A DNA stretch of 64,000 nt from Microvelia longipes (lineage: Eukaryota > Arthropoda > Insecta > Hemiptera > Veliidae), in contig JACMZG010001913.1 in the NCBI GenBank assembly GCA_018340805.1, forward strand, positions 19,794,079 through 19,858,078. The letters run 5' to 3'. The position numbers and the translations under genes are program-made. The notes under the pieces were generated by a model that saw only the letters and a list, made by a program, of their open reading frames with translations, had not been told where the DNA came from and searched no databases. Positions 11,036 to 22,975 of the stretch are shown in pieces. The stretch's first letter is position 1; every line of letters begins with the position of its first letter.

Positions 11036-11409
11036 TTAAAAACCTATTGAAGTATTATTTTCCGGCATAAATTTCTTAGTTGAGGAAGGGGACTCTATGC
11101 TTACCTTTTTTTGATTCCAGAAAACACTAGATGTGGCAAAATAACTTGTGGTACCTTATGATCTAAATTGATGTAAACCGTCACAATTCATTTAGTCCCA
11201 TCTTGTGACTAATTGTTTAATTTCTCTTTGAGATGCAGGAGCACAGTACCTTTGGAAAACTGACTGGCAGACGAGCTAATCATTGAAAGACACATCAAGA
11301 AAAAAGTGACACCTGGATTCTGTTATTTATTAGGTATCATATTACACTATATTAATTTTAGAATTAAGGATAGGCTTTTATAATTTTGAAAAATGCAATA
11401 AAAGAAAGA

Positions 11410-11975
11410 GGCTAGGAATGGAAGGGTTTAAGGGGCTGTTGAAGCTGACCCAATATTATGGCTCAAATTGCCAAAAATTATGGAACAGGGGTCTAGGGGG
11501 TTGCTGAAGTTGATGTGATGTTATGGCTCAAATTACCAAATATTATGGTACAGATGTGTAGGGGTTTATTGAAGTTGATATGATATTATGGCTTAAGTTG
11601 CCAAATATTATGGTACAGGGGTTGTAGGGGGTTGTTGAAGTTGATGTGATATTATAGCTTAAGTTGCCAAATATTATGGTACAGGTGTAGGGGTTGTTGA
11701 AGTTGATGTGATATGTGGTAAGTTGCCAAATATTATGGTACAGGGGTGGAGGGTTGTTGAAGTTGAATTAGTAATGCCAAATATTATGGTACAGGGGTGT
11801 AGGGGGTTGTTGAAGTTGATGTGATATTATGGGGTAAGTTGCGAAATACTATGGTACAGGGGTGGAGGGTTGTTGAAGTTGATGATATAGCTTAAGTTGC
11901 CAAATATTATGGTACAGGGGTGTAGGGGGTTATTGAAGTTGATGTGATATTATGGGGTAAGTTGCCAATTATCAA
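11410..11975. repeat. VNTR, about 65-bp unit, about nine units (copy B)
   Basis: Tandem units of the form GGGGTGTAGGGGGTTGTTGA then AGTTGATGTGATATTATGG and AAGTTGCCAAATATTATGG, with indels. Copy A has about three units and copy C about thirteen. Confidence 0.9.
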
Positions 11976-12032
11976 GTTAACTCCCAAAGTGTTTTGGGGG
12001 CTGTTAGAGCTGATCTATATGTTACAATAGTA

Positions 12033-12197
12033 TTACATATGGTTATATTCAGTTGACAGTGTGGGGAAATATTATTGAGCAACCAATGAGATTTGCCTGA
12101 TATTAAATTGTGGGCCTGGATTAAGATCTAGGAATGACCCCATTGCCTCTCTCATATTTTTTTCCCATACTGTCAACTGATTATATCAGTGTGTTAT
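12033..12197. mobile_element. TA-target MITE, diverged copy inside repeat copy B
   Basis: Inverted ends ATATTCAGTTGACAGTGTGG and ACTGTCAACTGATTATAT resemble the 49028-49390 MITE. The element is part of the repeat unit because it recurs at 19936-20102, so it inserted before the unit was amplified. Confidence 0.6.
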
Positions 12198-12989
12198 ACA
12201 ATAGAATCCCTGCATCAAACTATAAACACCTGTTCAAGGTATGTCGAGTTACAGTGTTTCCAATGCTTAAAAGTCATATTTATTATTAGAATTTGTGTTA
12301 GTCTCCATGATTGCAATATAATTATTGCAATGATTAGTACCCCATCATTAATTATATTATATGTCATATTTATTGTTTGATAAGCCTATTGGTAGCGAAG
12401 CCTTATTTCATGATTTGCATCTTGTTAGTGCTATGATGTCATGTATTTGGTATTTTGTTGAACCGTCAAATATAACCAGATTATTGGTAATACCAGCTTC
12501 AAACTCAAATGATTGATGACTGTAGTGATAAAAGCCTGATTCTTAGGCATTAACTAACATCTTTTAATACTCATTATCATGTTTCAGGCAGCTGAAGAAG
12601 CTCAAGAATTTTAAGGTGGAGGTCTATTGTTGAGGATAACCTCAGAAACATGATCCTGAAATTCCTTGTTTCCTAACCTATCACCAGCCTGTATTTGGAG
12701 GGGTTTGGGGAAAACTACTTTGTTTTGGAAACTCTGATAAAGGTGATTATTTTTTTGTAGTATAATATTATTAGGGATGGAGTTTATTAGCCCTAATGTC
12801 TTTTGTACAATGCTTTTGTGCATCTGAATAATTTATTGAGTTCTTAGTAATTAAAACTACGAATCTACAAGAGCAAAATGGGAATATTAAAATTTGCTGA
12901 ATACTTAATGGCTCATACAAACTAGAAATAAAGCTTATAAGTTTTAAACGTTTCATTAGTTGAAGCTTTTTTGTATTCTGGTCATATAC

Positions 12990-14746
12990 ATGACCAAACT
13001 TGAACGTCACACTAACTCTATATTTATGTCTAAAATCAGTGAAAAAGATCTAGTCGATATAATTAAAGACATGAAAAACAAATGTAGTTACTATCACTAC
13101 TATTTTACAATAAGATAATCAAGTCTGTAAGTCCCTACATAGTTAAGCCGCTATGTATTATAGTCAATTTAATGCTAGATCAGGGAGTGTTTCCTGACAA
13201 GTTGAAGATAGCTAAGCTCAATCCTCTTTTCAAGAAAGGGGATTCTCAAGATATTTCGAATTACCGTCCCGTGTCAATTTTGCCAATTTTTTCTAAACTT
13301 TTTGAGCGAGTAATTTACAATAAAATTAATTCCTTTTTACATAAATATAAACTCATATCTGGTCGACAGTAGGGGTTTAGTAAAAACAGTTCTACTACGA
13401 AAGCTAATGTAGAAATAACTAATGGTATACAAGTAACTTAGATGAAAATATAGAAACAGTTATGGTACTCATAGACTTTTCCAAAGCTATTGATTTGGTC
13501 AGTCATGAGTTATTACTTTACAAATTGCCATGTCTTGGTATACGAGGCACTGCTCTTAAGTTAATTGCTTCCTATCTTAAGGAGAGGAAGCAATACACAC
13601 AAATTTATCATGAATTTGATATTTCCTAAATAAAATTATTCAGTTTTACACAGAGGAGTGTCCCGGGGCTCAATCCTGGGGCCTTTACTTTTTTTAGTTT
13701 TCATTAATGATTAACCTTTGTTCATTGGTAACTGCTCGACTAGTTTGTATGCCGATGACGTCACATTAGTTTTTAAAAATAAATCTGGAGTAGATATAAA
13801 TAAAATCATTTATTTTGAATTGCGCAACTTAGCAGAATGGGTAAAATCAAATAAATTACTGTTAAATAACGTTAAAACTGAATACATGATATTTAGCCAA
13901 AAAAAATTGAATTTAAATTTAGAAATAGATAATAAAAAAAAATTATTGAATAATTGCAAGCTGTAAACTATTAGGAGTTAATATTGTTACTATAGTTAAA
14001 ATTTTGAGGAGGAGTGTTGACGCAGCAAAATTTAAATTGTATTTTTGTATGGCAACACTGTTTTTTTACATCCTTTTAAAACAGATGTTTTTTCAATAAA
14101 ATGGTTTCCGTTCGTTCAATTTAAAACGTGTCGTTGTTTTATTCTCCTATATCTATTCTATATATTATAAATTTACAACAAATATAACTAATGATTTAAA
14201 GTGGGGAAAACATATAAATATAGTCAATAAGCAGCTAAATAAAGCATATTATTTTATTAATCAACTGAGGTCTAGATTAAATAGTAAGGCTTTAATTAAT
14301 ATTTACTATGGTTTAGTAAAAGCTAAGCTGTATAGTTTAGTTGTATGGGGTAATTCACCTCATTGCAAAAAAAATATTTTTAACACAAAAAAATTATAAG
14401 ATTAATTAAAGTAGCTAAGAGGGACACAAAGTGCAAGGGCTATTTTAAAGAATTAGAGATTTTAACCATCCCATCTCTCTATGTTTTGGAAATATTAAAA
14501 CTAGCTAAAAAGATTAAATAATTTTAAGTAATATTAATAATAAACACAATTACAATACAAGGAATAAAGGTAAATTAGCATAAAACTGATCACTACAGGT
14601 CATCAGTACATTTTAATAAAATATATATGTACAATAAATTGTCAGATGACGTAAAAAAAGGAAAAGATTTTGACAAATTTTTCTGTTTCTGTTTTGAGAA
14701 ACAGCTCCTATTATTTTTACTTTTTTTGTAAATTATTGTACAATTA
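12990..14746 (+). pseudogene. CR1/Jockey-like reverse transcriptase relic (plus strand)
   Basis: The relic begins abruptly inside repeat copy B. Readable segments in order are LDQGVFPDKLKIAKLNPLF, KKGDSQDISNYRPVSIL, an RT A-motif (LIDFSKAIDL), LYADDVTLVF with the catalytic Asp pair, LAEWVKSNKLLLN, NDLKWGKHINI and YYGLVKAKLYSLVVWG. Many stops and frameshifts interrupt it. The endonuclease is missing, so it is 5'-truncated. A 166-bp foreign segment at 14015-14180 interrupts the motif after LLGVNI. The 3' end has an (ATA/AAT)n tail near 14745. Confidence 0.85.
14015..14180 (+). mobile_element. Possible solo LTR interrupting the RT relic
   Basis: The segment starts TGTTGACG and ends TTACAACA, so it has TG...CA termini with short inverted ends. 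It contains CAATAAAATGG as a possible polyadenylation signal and lies between two pieces of one RT motif. A 5-bp target duplication is not visible and about 25 extra bases precede the TG, so the boundaries are uncertain. Confidence 0.35.
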
Positions 14747-16800
14747 ATAATAATAATAAATAAATAATAAAATTGTTTATTTCCACCAAAATAAAATACA
14801 AATACAAATTACATAAATATTATTTTACAATATTTGATTATTTAAAAACATATTGTACAAATATATTTGTGTTTAGTTAATAATTTGGCGAGGGCCCTCA
14901 GTAGGAGTTAAAACACCTAGAGCGAGGTCCTGTCTCAAGATAGTGCACATTTATTAAAATATTTTCATGTATATCAATGTTATTAAAATTATTATTTATG
15001 TTAGTTTCATTTTGATAATTAATTTAAAAACACGTCGTTCATTGTTTAGTATCTCAAATTTTTCTTAATATGCGATGCATTAGGTACTTTCATTAAAATA
15101 TTGGTCAAGAAGGTATTGATTAACAAGTTTTAAATATGTCTATGGTTTGACTTTGTTGTAATTTTGATTGGTAGTTGATTATAGTATAATGGTCCAAGAT
15201 ATGATGCATGTCTCTGTTTTCTTTCAGTTTTACATAGTGGTGTTTTACAAAGTTAGTCAGTTGAGATCTTGTTTCATAAGTATGTTTTAATATATCTTTG
15301 TTGTCAAGTTGATAGTATTTTGTTAGAACTGCTTTCTTAACTAATAATTCAACAGGAAGGACTGTAAAATCACTAAAAATTTGTTTGGACGAATACCTTT
15401 TTGGTTTTTTAAGAGCTATTTTGAGAATTGCTTTTTGGGCAACTTCGACTAAGTGAGGTAAGTGCTTGGTGCACTTCCCCACACTAATATACAGTAATTA
15501 ATTAGCGATTCAGTTAAAGCATGGTACATAGTTTTAATACTGCTTTGCTTGCAAAATCTCTGATTCTTATAAAAGCGTACATAGTTTTTCTTATTCTTTT
15601 AATTATAACTTTTATATGTTCCTTCCAGCTAAAATGTTGATCTACAAATTACTCCCAAGTACTTAATTTTGTCGACTCGTTGAATTTCATTGCAATTACA
15701 GTTTAAGTTAAGTATGTTAGAATCAATTAAGGTACAAAGTGGATCATGAAGTTTTATTTTAAATGTTGGGGTGGTTGTCCGCGTTTGTCCAGGGAAAAAG
15801 TCATGTATTTTGTTTTTTCAAGATTCATAGTTAAACTGTTTTCATCGAACCAGGTTTTCACCTGTGCCATACCACTTGTTGCCTTAATAAATACTTGGTT
15901 CCAATTGAAACCTCTGAAATAAAGTAGAGTATCGTCCACAAAGGATATGACTTGCATGTAGTTATTGTTTAGATTAAGTAAACTATTTATATAGATAAGA
16001 AATAACCAAGGCGAAATTACTGTTCCTTGTGGAGTTCCACAAGTTATCGTTTTCTTTTTGACTTAAAATCCCTTCAAGCTTAGTTTGTTGTTGTCTGTTT
16101 TCTAAATAACTTTTAAACATTTGATAACACTTGCCCATTATTCCCACTGATTTTAACGCATTTAACAATTTCTCATGAGAACAGTATCAAATGCTTTTTT
16201 GACGTCTATGAAAATAGCCATTGATTTCATGCCTTTATCTAGGTCATTGATTATTTCTTCAGATAACTTATACACAGCATCTGCTGTACTTTTATTTTTC
16301 ATATAACCAAATTGGTTGTTTGAGATAATGTTATTTTTGATTTCTAAATGCTCGACTAATCTATACTTAATACATTTCTCAAATTTTTGATATATTTGAC
16401 AACAGGGAAATAGGGCGGTAATTTGAAGGATCTGATTTATCTCCTTGCTTAAGCAATGGGATAACTATAGCATGTTTTAGTAAATCTGGAAAAACTCCTT
16501 GGTTAAGACAAAGATTACTTATATAAGTTAAAGGTTTAACTAAATTGTCTATTGCCTGTTTTAGATATTGGGATTTAATATTATCGATACCAGGAGCTGT
16601 GTCAGAATTAAGACTGTTTAGATGATTTTTTATTTCTTTTTCTGTTACTGGTTTGAATGTAGAAAGTGGTACTAAAAACTCAAACTTATCTATATTTTTG
16701 TTTGTTTTTTTGGTGACTTTGATATTTTTAGCTAAATTTACTCCTACATTTACAAAATAATGATTTAACTTATCAGCTATTTCTTTGCAATCTGTAAAGG
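14747..16800 (-). pseudogene. CR1/Jockey-like reverse transcriptase relic (minus strand)
   Basis: Read on the minus strand from 16800 down: EIADKLNHYFVNVGVN, VTEKEIKNHL, DTAPGIDNIKSQYLKQ, NQGVFPDLLKHAIVIPLLKQ, a NYRPIS motif, KSVGIMGKCYQMFKSYLENR, the FVDDTLLYF catalytic motif (Val in place of the usual Ala), WFDENSLTMNLEKTKYM, then the C-terminal frame 15120-15482 (VEVAQKAILKIALKKP). Its 3' UTR contains the palindrome GAGGGCCCTC and ends in an (ATT)n tail at 14747-14775, which abuts the tail of the plus-strand relic. The endonuclease is absent. Confidence 0.88.
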
Positions 16801-17202
16801 TATTATATTCTATATTTATTTTGTATATTGATAACTTAAGTAGGTAAATAAAACCTTTATTTAATTAAATAACTCAGTAAAAATTTATTTAACACTAGCA
16901 GTGACACAAGAGCTTCGCTTGACAAATATTTTATTTTTCAAGCAACAAATTATTATTTATTCCTTTGAGAACTACAAAAAATAGAAGTTGTCAACAGCTG
17001 TAACAGTGGAAAAAATTCTTTTTTAAGATGTTTTTGTTTATTGGGTGATTCTCAAACCATTCTTTATGATTGCTTGGTAAGTTCCCTGTTTCGATAAGTT
17101 GACAAAAAAAATGGAATTCCTAAATCATGTGTTTTGACTTTTAATGAGAAAACAATAATATTCTCAACAAAATAGGCCATGAATGGAACAATTTAATAAA
17201 GA
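16801..17202 (+). repeat. Direct repeat, 402 bp, copy 1
   Basis: This is nearly identical to 20769-21166, with shared text such as GATAACTTAAGTAGGTAAAT, CACTAGCAGTGACACAAGAG and AATAGGCCATGAATGG. It forms the right flank of the minus-strand RT relic. Confidence 0.9.
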
Positions 17203-18002
17203 CATATTATTCTAAAACACAGAATAGTATTATTTTAGATACATAAATATTATTTTTTATATTATTTAAGACTCAAATTGTGTTAATTGTGAAGAGTCAG
17301 TGGTATAATTGAAAGTTAGGTCTAGATCTATTGTTTAAATTCAATCTGTTAGCTTTGAACATTTTTACACCTGCCCCTATAATTATTTTAGAAAAGATCT
17401 AGATGATGCATAAAGTGTGTTCTTCTGAACTATGAGGACTTATCATCTATTAGATTCCGATATTTAAGCATCTAAACCTTATTTTTTACTCTAATCCTCT
17501 ATTGTTATTTGTGAAGGAATTTTTTGAGACATATAATGTGGTTAAATGTTTAGTCAAGATCTATTGATTTGATTAGAATCTGTAAGCACTTAAATTTAGT
17601 GTTGCACTAAACTCATATTATTTTCGAACAGGTCCCAATAAGACTTAAAAGGGGACTACTCAGACCCATGAGCATTCTAAGTTTAAAGTTTAGTCAAGAT
17701 CTATCAATTAGATTCCGAGCTGTAAAAACACAAAAAAAAAGAATTTTTACACTAATCCCCTATTGTTATTTTAGCACTAATCAAGATCTGACATAGTTTA
17801 TGACTTCTTCTGATAAATGATTAGTCTAATTTTAAACTTTAGTCTTGATAATTTAAGTAGTTTTTGAGTTATAAGCAACCAAATTCTCAATTTATTTTTT
17901 ATATGTGTTTATATAGATTATAACAGAACATTGTAACATTTAACAGGAACACTGCTTTTCAACACTTGGCCCTAATTTAACTGAGGCAGGACTTAATTAA
18001 CA
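17203..18002. repeat. Diverged internal repeats, no gene
   Basis: Loose repeats share AGTCAAGATCTAT, TTAGATTCCGA and CCCCTATTGTTATTTTAG at roughly 170-200 bp spacing, too decayed to count. No coding signal is visible. Confidence 0.4.
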
Positions 18003-19117
18003 GGCATTAATTAACATCTTGTAATACTCATTATCTTGTTTCAGGTAGCCGAAGAAACTCAAGAATTATGAGGTGGGGGTCTATTGTTGAGGATGACCTC
18101 AGAGACATGATCCTGAAAATCCCTGTTTCCTAACCAGCCTGTATTTGGAGGGGTTTGGAGAAAACTACTTTGGAATTTTGGACATTGATTTGGAAACTCT
18201 AATAAAGGTGATTGTTTGTTTTTAGTATAACATTATTAGGGAAGGAGTTTATTAGCCCTAATGTCTTTTGTACAATCCTTTTGTGCATCTGAATAATTTA
18301 TGGAGTTCTTTGTTCGTAGTTAAAACTATGAATCTACAAGGGACTACTGTATGCAAGAGCAAAAAGGGAATATGAAAATTTGCGGAATACTAAAATGGCT
18401 CATACAAACTGGAAACAAAGCTTATAAGTTTTAAACGTTTCTTAAGTTAAAGCTTTTTTGTATTCTGGTCTTATAGTGAGTGTCTAATATTGAATGGTTA
18501 TGGCTTAAGCTGCCAAATATTATGGTACAGGGATGTAGGGTCAATTATAAAATGGTTATGGATTTTATATTATGTTTATTATTGTAGGTTGCTTCTCAGT
18601 GGTAAATTTGCCACCTAATGACCTGTTTTACAACTGTGAGACAATCTGTTCTTTACATTATTGCTGTTTGGTATAAGGCCCAGCAATAGGGTTCAAATGG
18701 TAGTCAAGACCAGAGTATAAAAACAATACCTACTTTAAGTAACTTTTGTTTTAATAAAAGTGCAATTGCACTATTCACCTGACATCAGTTGCAGACTGAC
18801 CCAGGGGGGGGCTGTCCCCCTTAGGCCCCCTCAAAACTTATTTTTTAATACGCATTATTTATTTCTTTTGATTTTTTATAAATTTGGAAGAAAAAAATAA
18901 ATGCTATAATAACTATAATAATCCTCTTAATGGTACCAATTTAAGTAAAGGTGTTTCCATACAATGCATGAAGCATGTTCATTGGAGCTACAAGGAGTTC
19001 ACAGCTTGTTGATATGATAATTAAAATCACTTCTATTGCAATTGAAGTATAGAGGTAAAAAAAACAACCCCTTGGGTCATTACCACAAAGCATAATGACC
19101 TAATGCACTAATGTACA

Positions 19118-19880
19118 GAGGTGTAGGGGTTTGTTGAAGTTGATGTGATATTATGGCTTAAGTTGCCAAATATTATGGTACAGGGGTTTGTTGAAGTTGA
19201 TGTGATATTATGGCTTAAGTGCCAAATATTATGGTACAGGGTGTTGGGGTTTGTTGGAGTTGATGTGATATAATGGCTTAAGTTTATTATGGTACAATGT
19301 GATATTATGGCTTAACGGTACAGGGGTTTGTTGAAGTTGATGTGATATTATGGCTTAAGTTGCCAAATATTATGGTACAGGGGTTTGTTGAAGTTGATGT
19401 GATATTATGGCTTAAGTTGCCAAATATTATGGTACAGGGGTTTGTTGAAGTTGATGTGATATTATGGCTTAAGTTGCCAATATTATGGTACAGGGGTTGT
19501 TGAAGTTGATGTGATATAGCTTAAGTTGCCAAATATTATGGTACAGGGTTTGTTGAAGTTGATGTGATATTATGCTTAAGCTGCCAAATATTATGGTACT
19601 GGGGTTTGTTGAAGTTGATGTGATATTATGGCTTAAGCTGCCAAATATTATGGTACTGGGGTTTGTTGAAGTTGATGTGATATTATGGCTTAAGCTGCCA
19701 AATATTATGGTACTGGGGTTGTTGAAGTTGATGTGATATTATGGCTTAAGTTGCCAAATATTATGGTACAGGGGTTTGTTGAAGTTGATGTGATATTATG
19801 GCTTAAGTTGCCAAATATTATGGTACAGGGGTGTAAGGGGTTGTTGAAGTTGACGTAATATTATGGCTTAAGTTGCTAAA
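19118..19880. repeat. VNTR, 57-bp unit, about thirteen units (copy C)
   Basis: Units of GGGGTTTGTTGAAGTTGATG plus TGATATTATGGCTTAAGTTG plus CCAAATATTATGGTACA, highly homogeneous between 19320 and 19800. Some adjacent units share private variants (CTGCC for TTGCC, TACTGG for TACAGG), which points to recent local expansion. Confidence 0.92.
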
Positions 19881-19935
19881 AATTATCAAGGCAGCCCCCA
19901 AAGTGTTTTGGGAGTTGATCCATAAGTTACTATAG

Positions 19936-20102
19936 TATTACTTATGGTTATATTCAGTTGACAGTGTGGGGAAATATTATTGAGCAACCAATTAGGTTTG
20001 CCTGATATTAAATTGTGGGCCTGGTTTAAAATCTAGGACTGACCCTATTGCTTCATTCCTATTTTTTTCCACACTGTCAACTGATTATATCAGTGTGTTA
20101 TA
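19936..20102. mobile_element. TA-target MITE, diverged copy inside repeat copy C
   Basis: This is the same element as 12033-12197, with inverted ends ATATTCAGTTGACAGTGTGG and ACTGTCAACTGATTATAT. It is fixed within the repeat unit. Confidence 0.6.
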
Positions 20103-20447
20103 CAATATAATTTCTGCTTCAAACTATAAACACCTGTTCAAGGTATGTCGAGTTACAGTGTGACCAATGCTTAAAAGTCATATTTATTATTAGAATTTAT
20201 GTTAGTCTCCATGATTGCAATATAATTATTGCAATGATTAGTACCCCATCATTAATTATATTATATGTCATATTTATTGTTTGATAAGCCTATTGGTAGC
20301 GAAGCCTTATTTCATGAGTGGCATCTTGTTAGTGCTATGATGTCATGTATTTGGTATTTTGTTGAACCGTCAAATATAACCAGATTATTGGTAATACCAG
20401 CTGCACACTCAACTAATTGATGACTGTAGTGATAAAAGCCTGATTCT

Positions 20448-20717
20448 TTATTTAAATTCCTGGAACAATCAAAATATTAATTCATAAAATGTTGACAACT
20501 TTTATTGCACAAATGGTCACTTACAATAAAAGCAGAATTTTGATTGTTTCCGAAATTAATTCTATGATAAAACAAAACTTGCCACCTTTTGTTTTGCTGC
20601 CTCTGGTATTGCCAACATACTTATCACATTAAAGGCTTCCATGATAGTTAAAAATTTGGGATGTTAAGTATAGTAGTCAATTATAAAATATAAGAATGTT
20701 GGTAAAAAATAGGTGCT
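20448..20717. other. No feature seen
   Basis: AT-rich linker between copy C and the short CR1-tail segment. No gene or repeat was recognised. Confidence 0.4.
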
Positions 20718-21166
20718 AGAGAAACAGCTCCTATTATTTTTACTTTTTTTGTAAATTATTTACAATTATATTATATATTTATTTTGTATAGTGATAACTT
20801 AAGTAGGTAAATAAAACCTTTATTTAATTAAATAACTCAGTTAAATTTATTTAACACTAGCAGTGACACAAGAGCTTAGCTTGATAAATATTTTATTTTT
20901 CAAGCAACAAATTATTACTTATTCCTTTGAGAACTACAAAAAATAGAAGTTGTCAACAGCTGTAACAGTGGAAAAAATTCTTTTTTAAGATGTTTTTGTT
21001 TATTGGGTGATTCTCAAACCATTCTTTATGATTGCTTGGTAAGTTCCTTGTTTCGATAAGTTGACAAAAAAAAAATGGAATTCCTAAATCATGTGTTTTG
21101 ACTTTTAATGAGAAAACAATAATATTCTCAACAAAATAGGCCATGAATGGAACAATTTAATAAAGA
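20718..21166 (+). repeat. CR1 tail fragment plus direct repeat copy 2 (uninterrupted paralogue)
   Basis: 20718-20768 matches the last 50 bases of the plus-strand RT relic (GAAACAGCTCCTATTATTTT). It runs directly into the 398-bp repeat that in the other copy starts only after the minus-strand RT relic (16801). This segment therefore represents the state without that insertion. Confidence 0.8.
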
Positions 21167-21400
21167 GTTCTTAGTCAGTAAAAACTACAAATCTACAAGG
21201 GACTACTGTATACAAGAGCAAAAAGGGAATATGTAAATTTGCGGAATACTAAATGGCTCATACAAACTGGAAATAATGCTTATAAGTTTTAAACGTTTCT
21301 TAAGTTAAAGCTTTTTTGTATTCTGGTCATATAGTGTCTAATATTGAATGGTTATGGACTCTATATTATATTTATTATTGTAGGTTGCTTCTCAGTGGTT
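21167..21400 (+). repeat. Low-copy repeat copy D, fragment
   Basis: Matches copy A at about 10200-10440, from GAGTTCTTAGTCAGTAAAAA through GTATTCTGGTCATAT to the TTATTATTGTAG|GTTGCTTC block. Confidence 0.8.
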
Positions 21401-21401
21401 G

Positions 21402-21570
21402 ATTTTGGGCCTCAGACCCTGGGTCCAAGGGCTTTATTCGGCACAAGGGGCCTGTGACCCTGGGCCCAAGGGCTTTAGTCGGCACAAGGAGCCTGAGACC
21501 CTGGGCTCAAGGGCTTTAGTCAGCACAAGGAGCCTGAGACCCTGGGCTCAAGGGCTTTAGTCAGCACAAG
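21402..21570. repeat. 41-bp minisatellite, four units
   Basis: Four consecutive 41-bp units with AGACCCTGGG, AAGGGCTTTA and GGCACAAG. The third and fourth are identical. The GC content is high for this window. Confidence 0.93.
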
Positions 21571-21641
21571 TAGTCTTTGTGTAGCCGTTTAGCGCCGCAT
21601 AGTATTATGATGTATTTACATTTGATGGATTACATTTAGAG

Positions 21642-21643
<2 letters not shown>

Positions 21644-21701
<58 letters not shown>

Positions 21702-21719
21702 TATATATACATATATATA
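21644..21719. repeat. (TA)n microsatellite
   Basis: Nearly pure TA dinucleotides with one phase break. Confidence 0.95.
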
Positions 21720-21918
21720 AAGTTTTTAAATATGTTGTTTGCGCCACTTGAAATGGTTTAATTGAGCTGAAACCAGTCTTTAATCTTATCTTTTTAACCA
21801 CCTTAAAAATTAATACCTTGTTTTAAAGCTATTTAAGTTTCAAAAAATCTGGTACAGGTTATCTTGGTACTTATCCTCGTACTATTGGACAAGCTTGGCT
21901 AGTCATCTAAATGTCATG

Positions 21919-22447
21919 ATTTGATTAAAAGTAATACCATGATTATTTTTGATCATGGTATTACTTGATCAAAAAGTATACCATGATTTTTTGATCATGG
22001 TATTACTTGATCAAAAAGTAATACCATGATTATTCTTGATCATGGTATTACTTGATCAAAAAGTAATACCATGATTATTTTTGATCATGGTATTACTTGA
22101 TCAAAAAGTAATACCATGATTATTCTTGATCATGGTATTACTTGATCAAAAAGTAATACCATGATTATTTTGATCATTGTATTACTTGATCAAACAGTAA
22201 TACCATGATTATTTGATCATGGTATTACTTGATCAAAAAGTAATACCATGATTATTTTGATCATGGTATTACTTGATCAAAAAGTAATACCATGATTATT
22301 CTTGATCATGGTATTACTTGATCAAAAAGTAATACCATGATTCTTTTTGATCATGGTATTACTTGATCAAAAAGTAATACCATGATCTTTTTGATCATGT
22401 ATTACTTGATCAAAAAGTAATACCATGATTCTTTTTGATCATGGTTT
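21919..22447. repeat. 45-bp self-complementary satellite array, about 12 units
   Basis: Each unit consists of two back-to-back hairpins. One has arms CCATGAT / ATCATGG around a short AT loop; the other has arms GTATTACTT / AAGTAATAC around GATCAAA. Units differ by small indels, mainly in the AT loop. Both strands read almost the same, so the array can fold into multiple hairpins or cruciforms. No open frame is maintained. Confidence 0.95.
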
Positions 22448-22840
22448 ACTTTAGATAATCATTGGTATTACTTCGGTCTCTCTATGCTTGACCTCAGAAT
22501 AAAATGGCTTTCTAAAGTAAGGGTATAATGAATTCGGACTTTTAAAAGGAATTTGGAATTTTTGCAAGCAATTTATAATAAGTTTTGCTATCTGACAATA
22601 TGTCAAACATGAAACAGTAGTGGAAAAAATAATAGATATATATATGCACATTTTTGTCCAGTATGAACTCGAATGGTCAAATTTTCGATTTAATTTTTTT
22701 TTATTTCTGACTACTCACTGAAGCATAGTGAGTGTGAAACACAGACACACTCAAAATGTATTTCATGCTCAAAGATCTGGTTTATGGTTTACAACTCGAG
22801 CAGTTACTTAATTATAAAGCACTCTTCGTTACTTATTTTT
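22448..22840. other. No gene recognised
   Basis: AT-rich single-copy-looking sequence between the satellite and a compound microsatellite. No coding exon was recognised. Confidence 0.4.
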
Positions 22841-22841
22841 C

Positions 22842-22975
<134 letters not shown>

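Larger units (their letters stand above)
11172..12988 (+). repeat. Low-copy repeat copy B
   Basis: The unit runs from AAACCGTCA through the exon-like block, expanded VNTR, TA MITE, intact empty site of the long-TIR transposon (12355-12372), second exon-like block (after TGTTTCAG at 12588) and GTATTCTGGTCATAT, where a CR1-like relic interrupts it. It is very similar to copies A and C apart from VNTR length and insertions, which suggests fairly recent duplication. Confidence 0.85.
18003..20447 (+). repeat. Low-copy repeat copy C (right part followed by left part)
   Basis: 18003-19090 matches the right part of copy A, including TGTTTCAG and TATTATTGTAG acceptor-like sites and the GGGGGGGCTGTCCCCC segment. 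19118-20447 matches the left part: expanded VNTR, TA MITE and an intact empty site for the long-TIR transposon near 20269. The order right-then-left across the junction is what a head-to-tail tandem array of the unit gives. Confidence 0.85.

Noticed and set aside
13172..13966. Separate host genes from the two frames at 13172-13372 and 13718-13966
   Set aside because: Both are pieces of one reverse transcriptase relic with the NYRP and YADD motifs.
21919..22447. CRISPR-like array
   Set aside because: The regular repeats have no unique spacers; the whole unit is repeated and the context is a eukaryotic nuclear genome.
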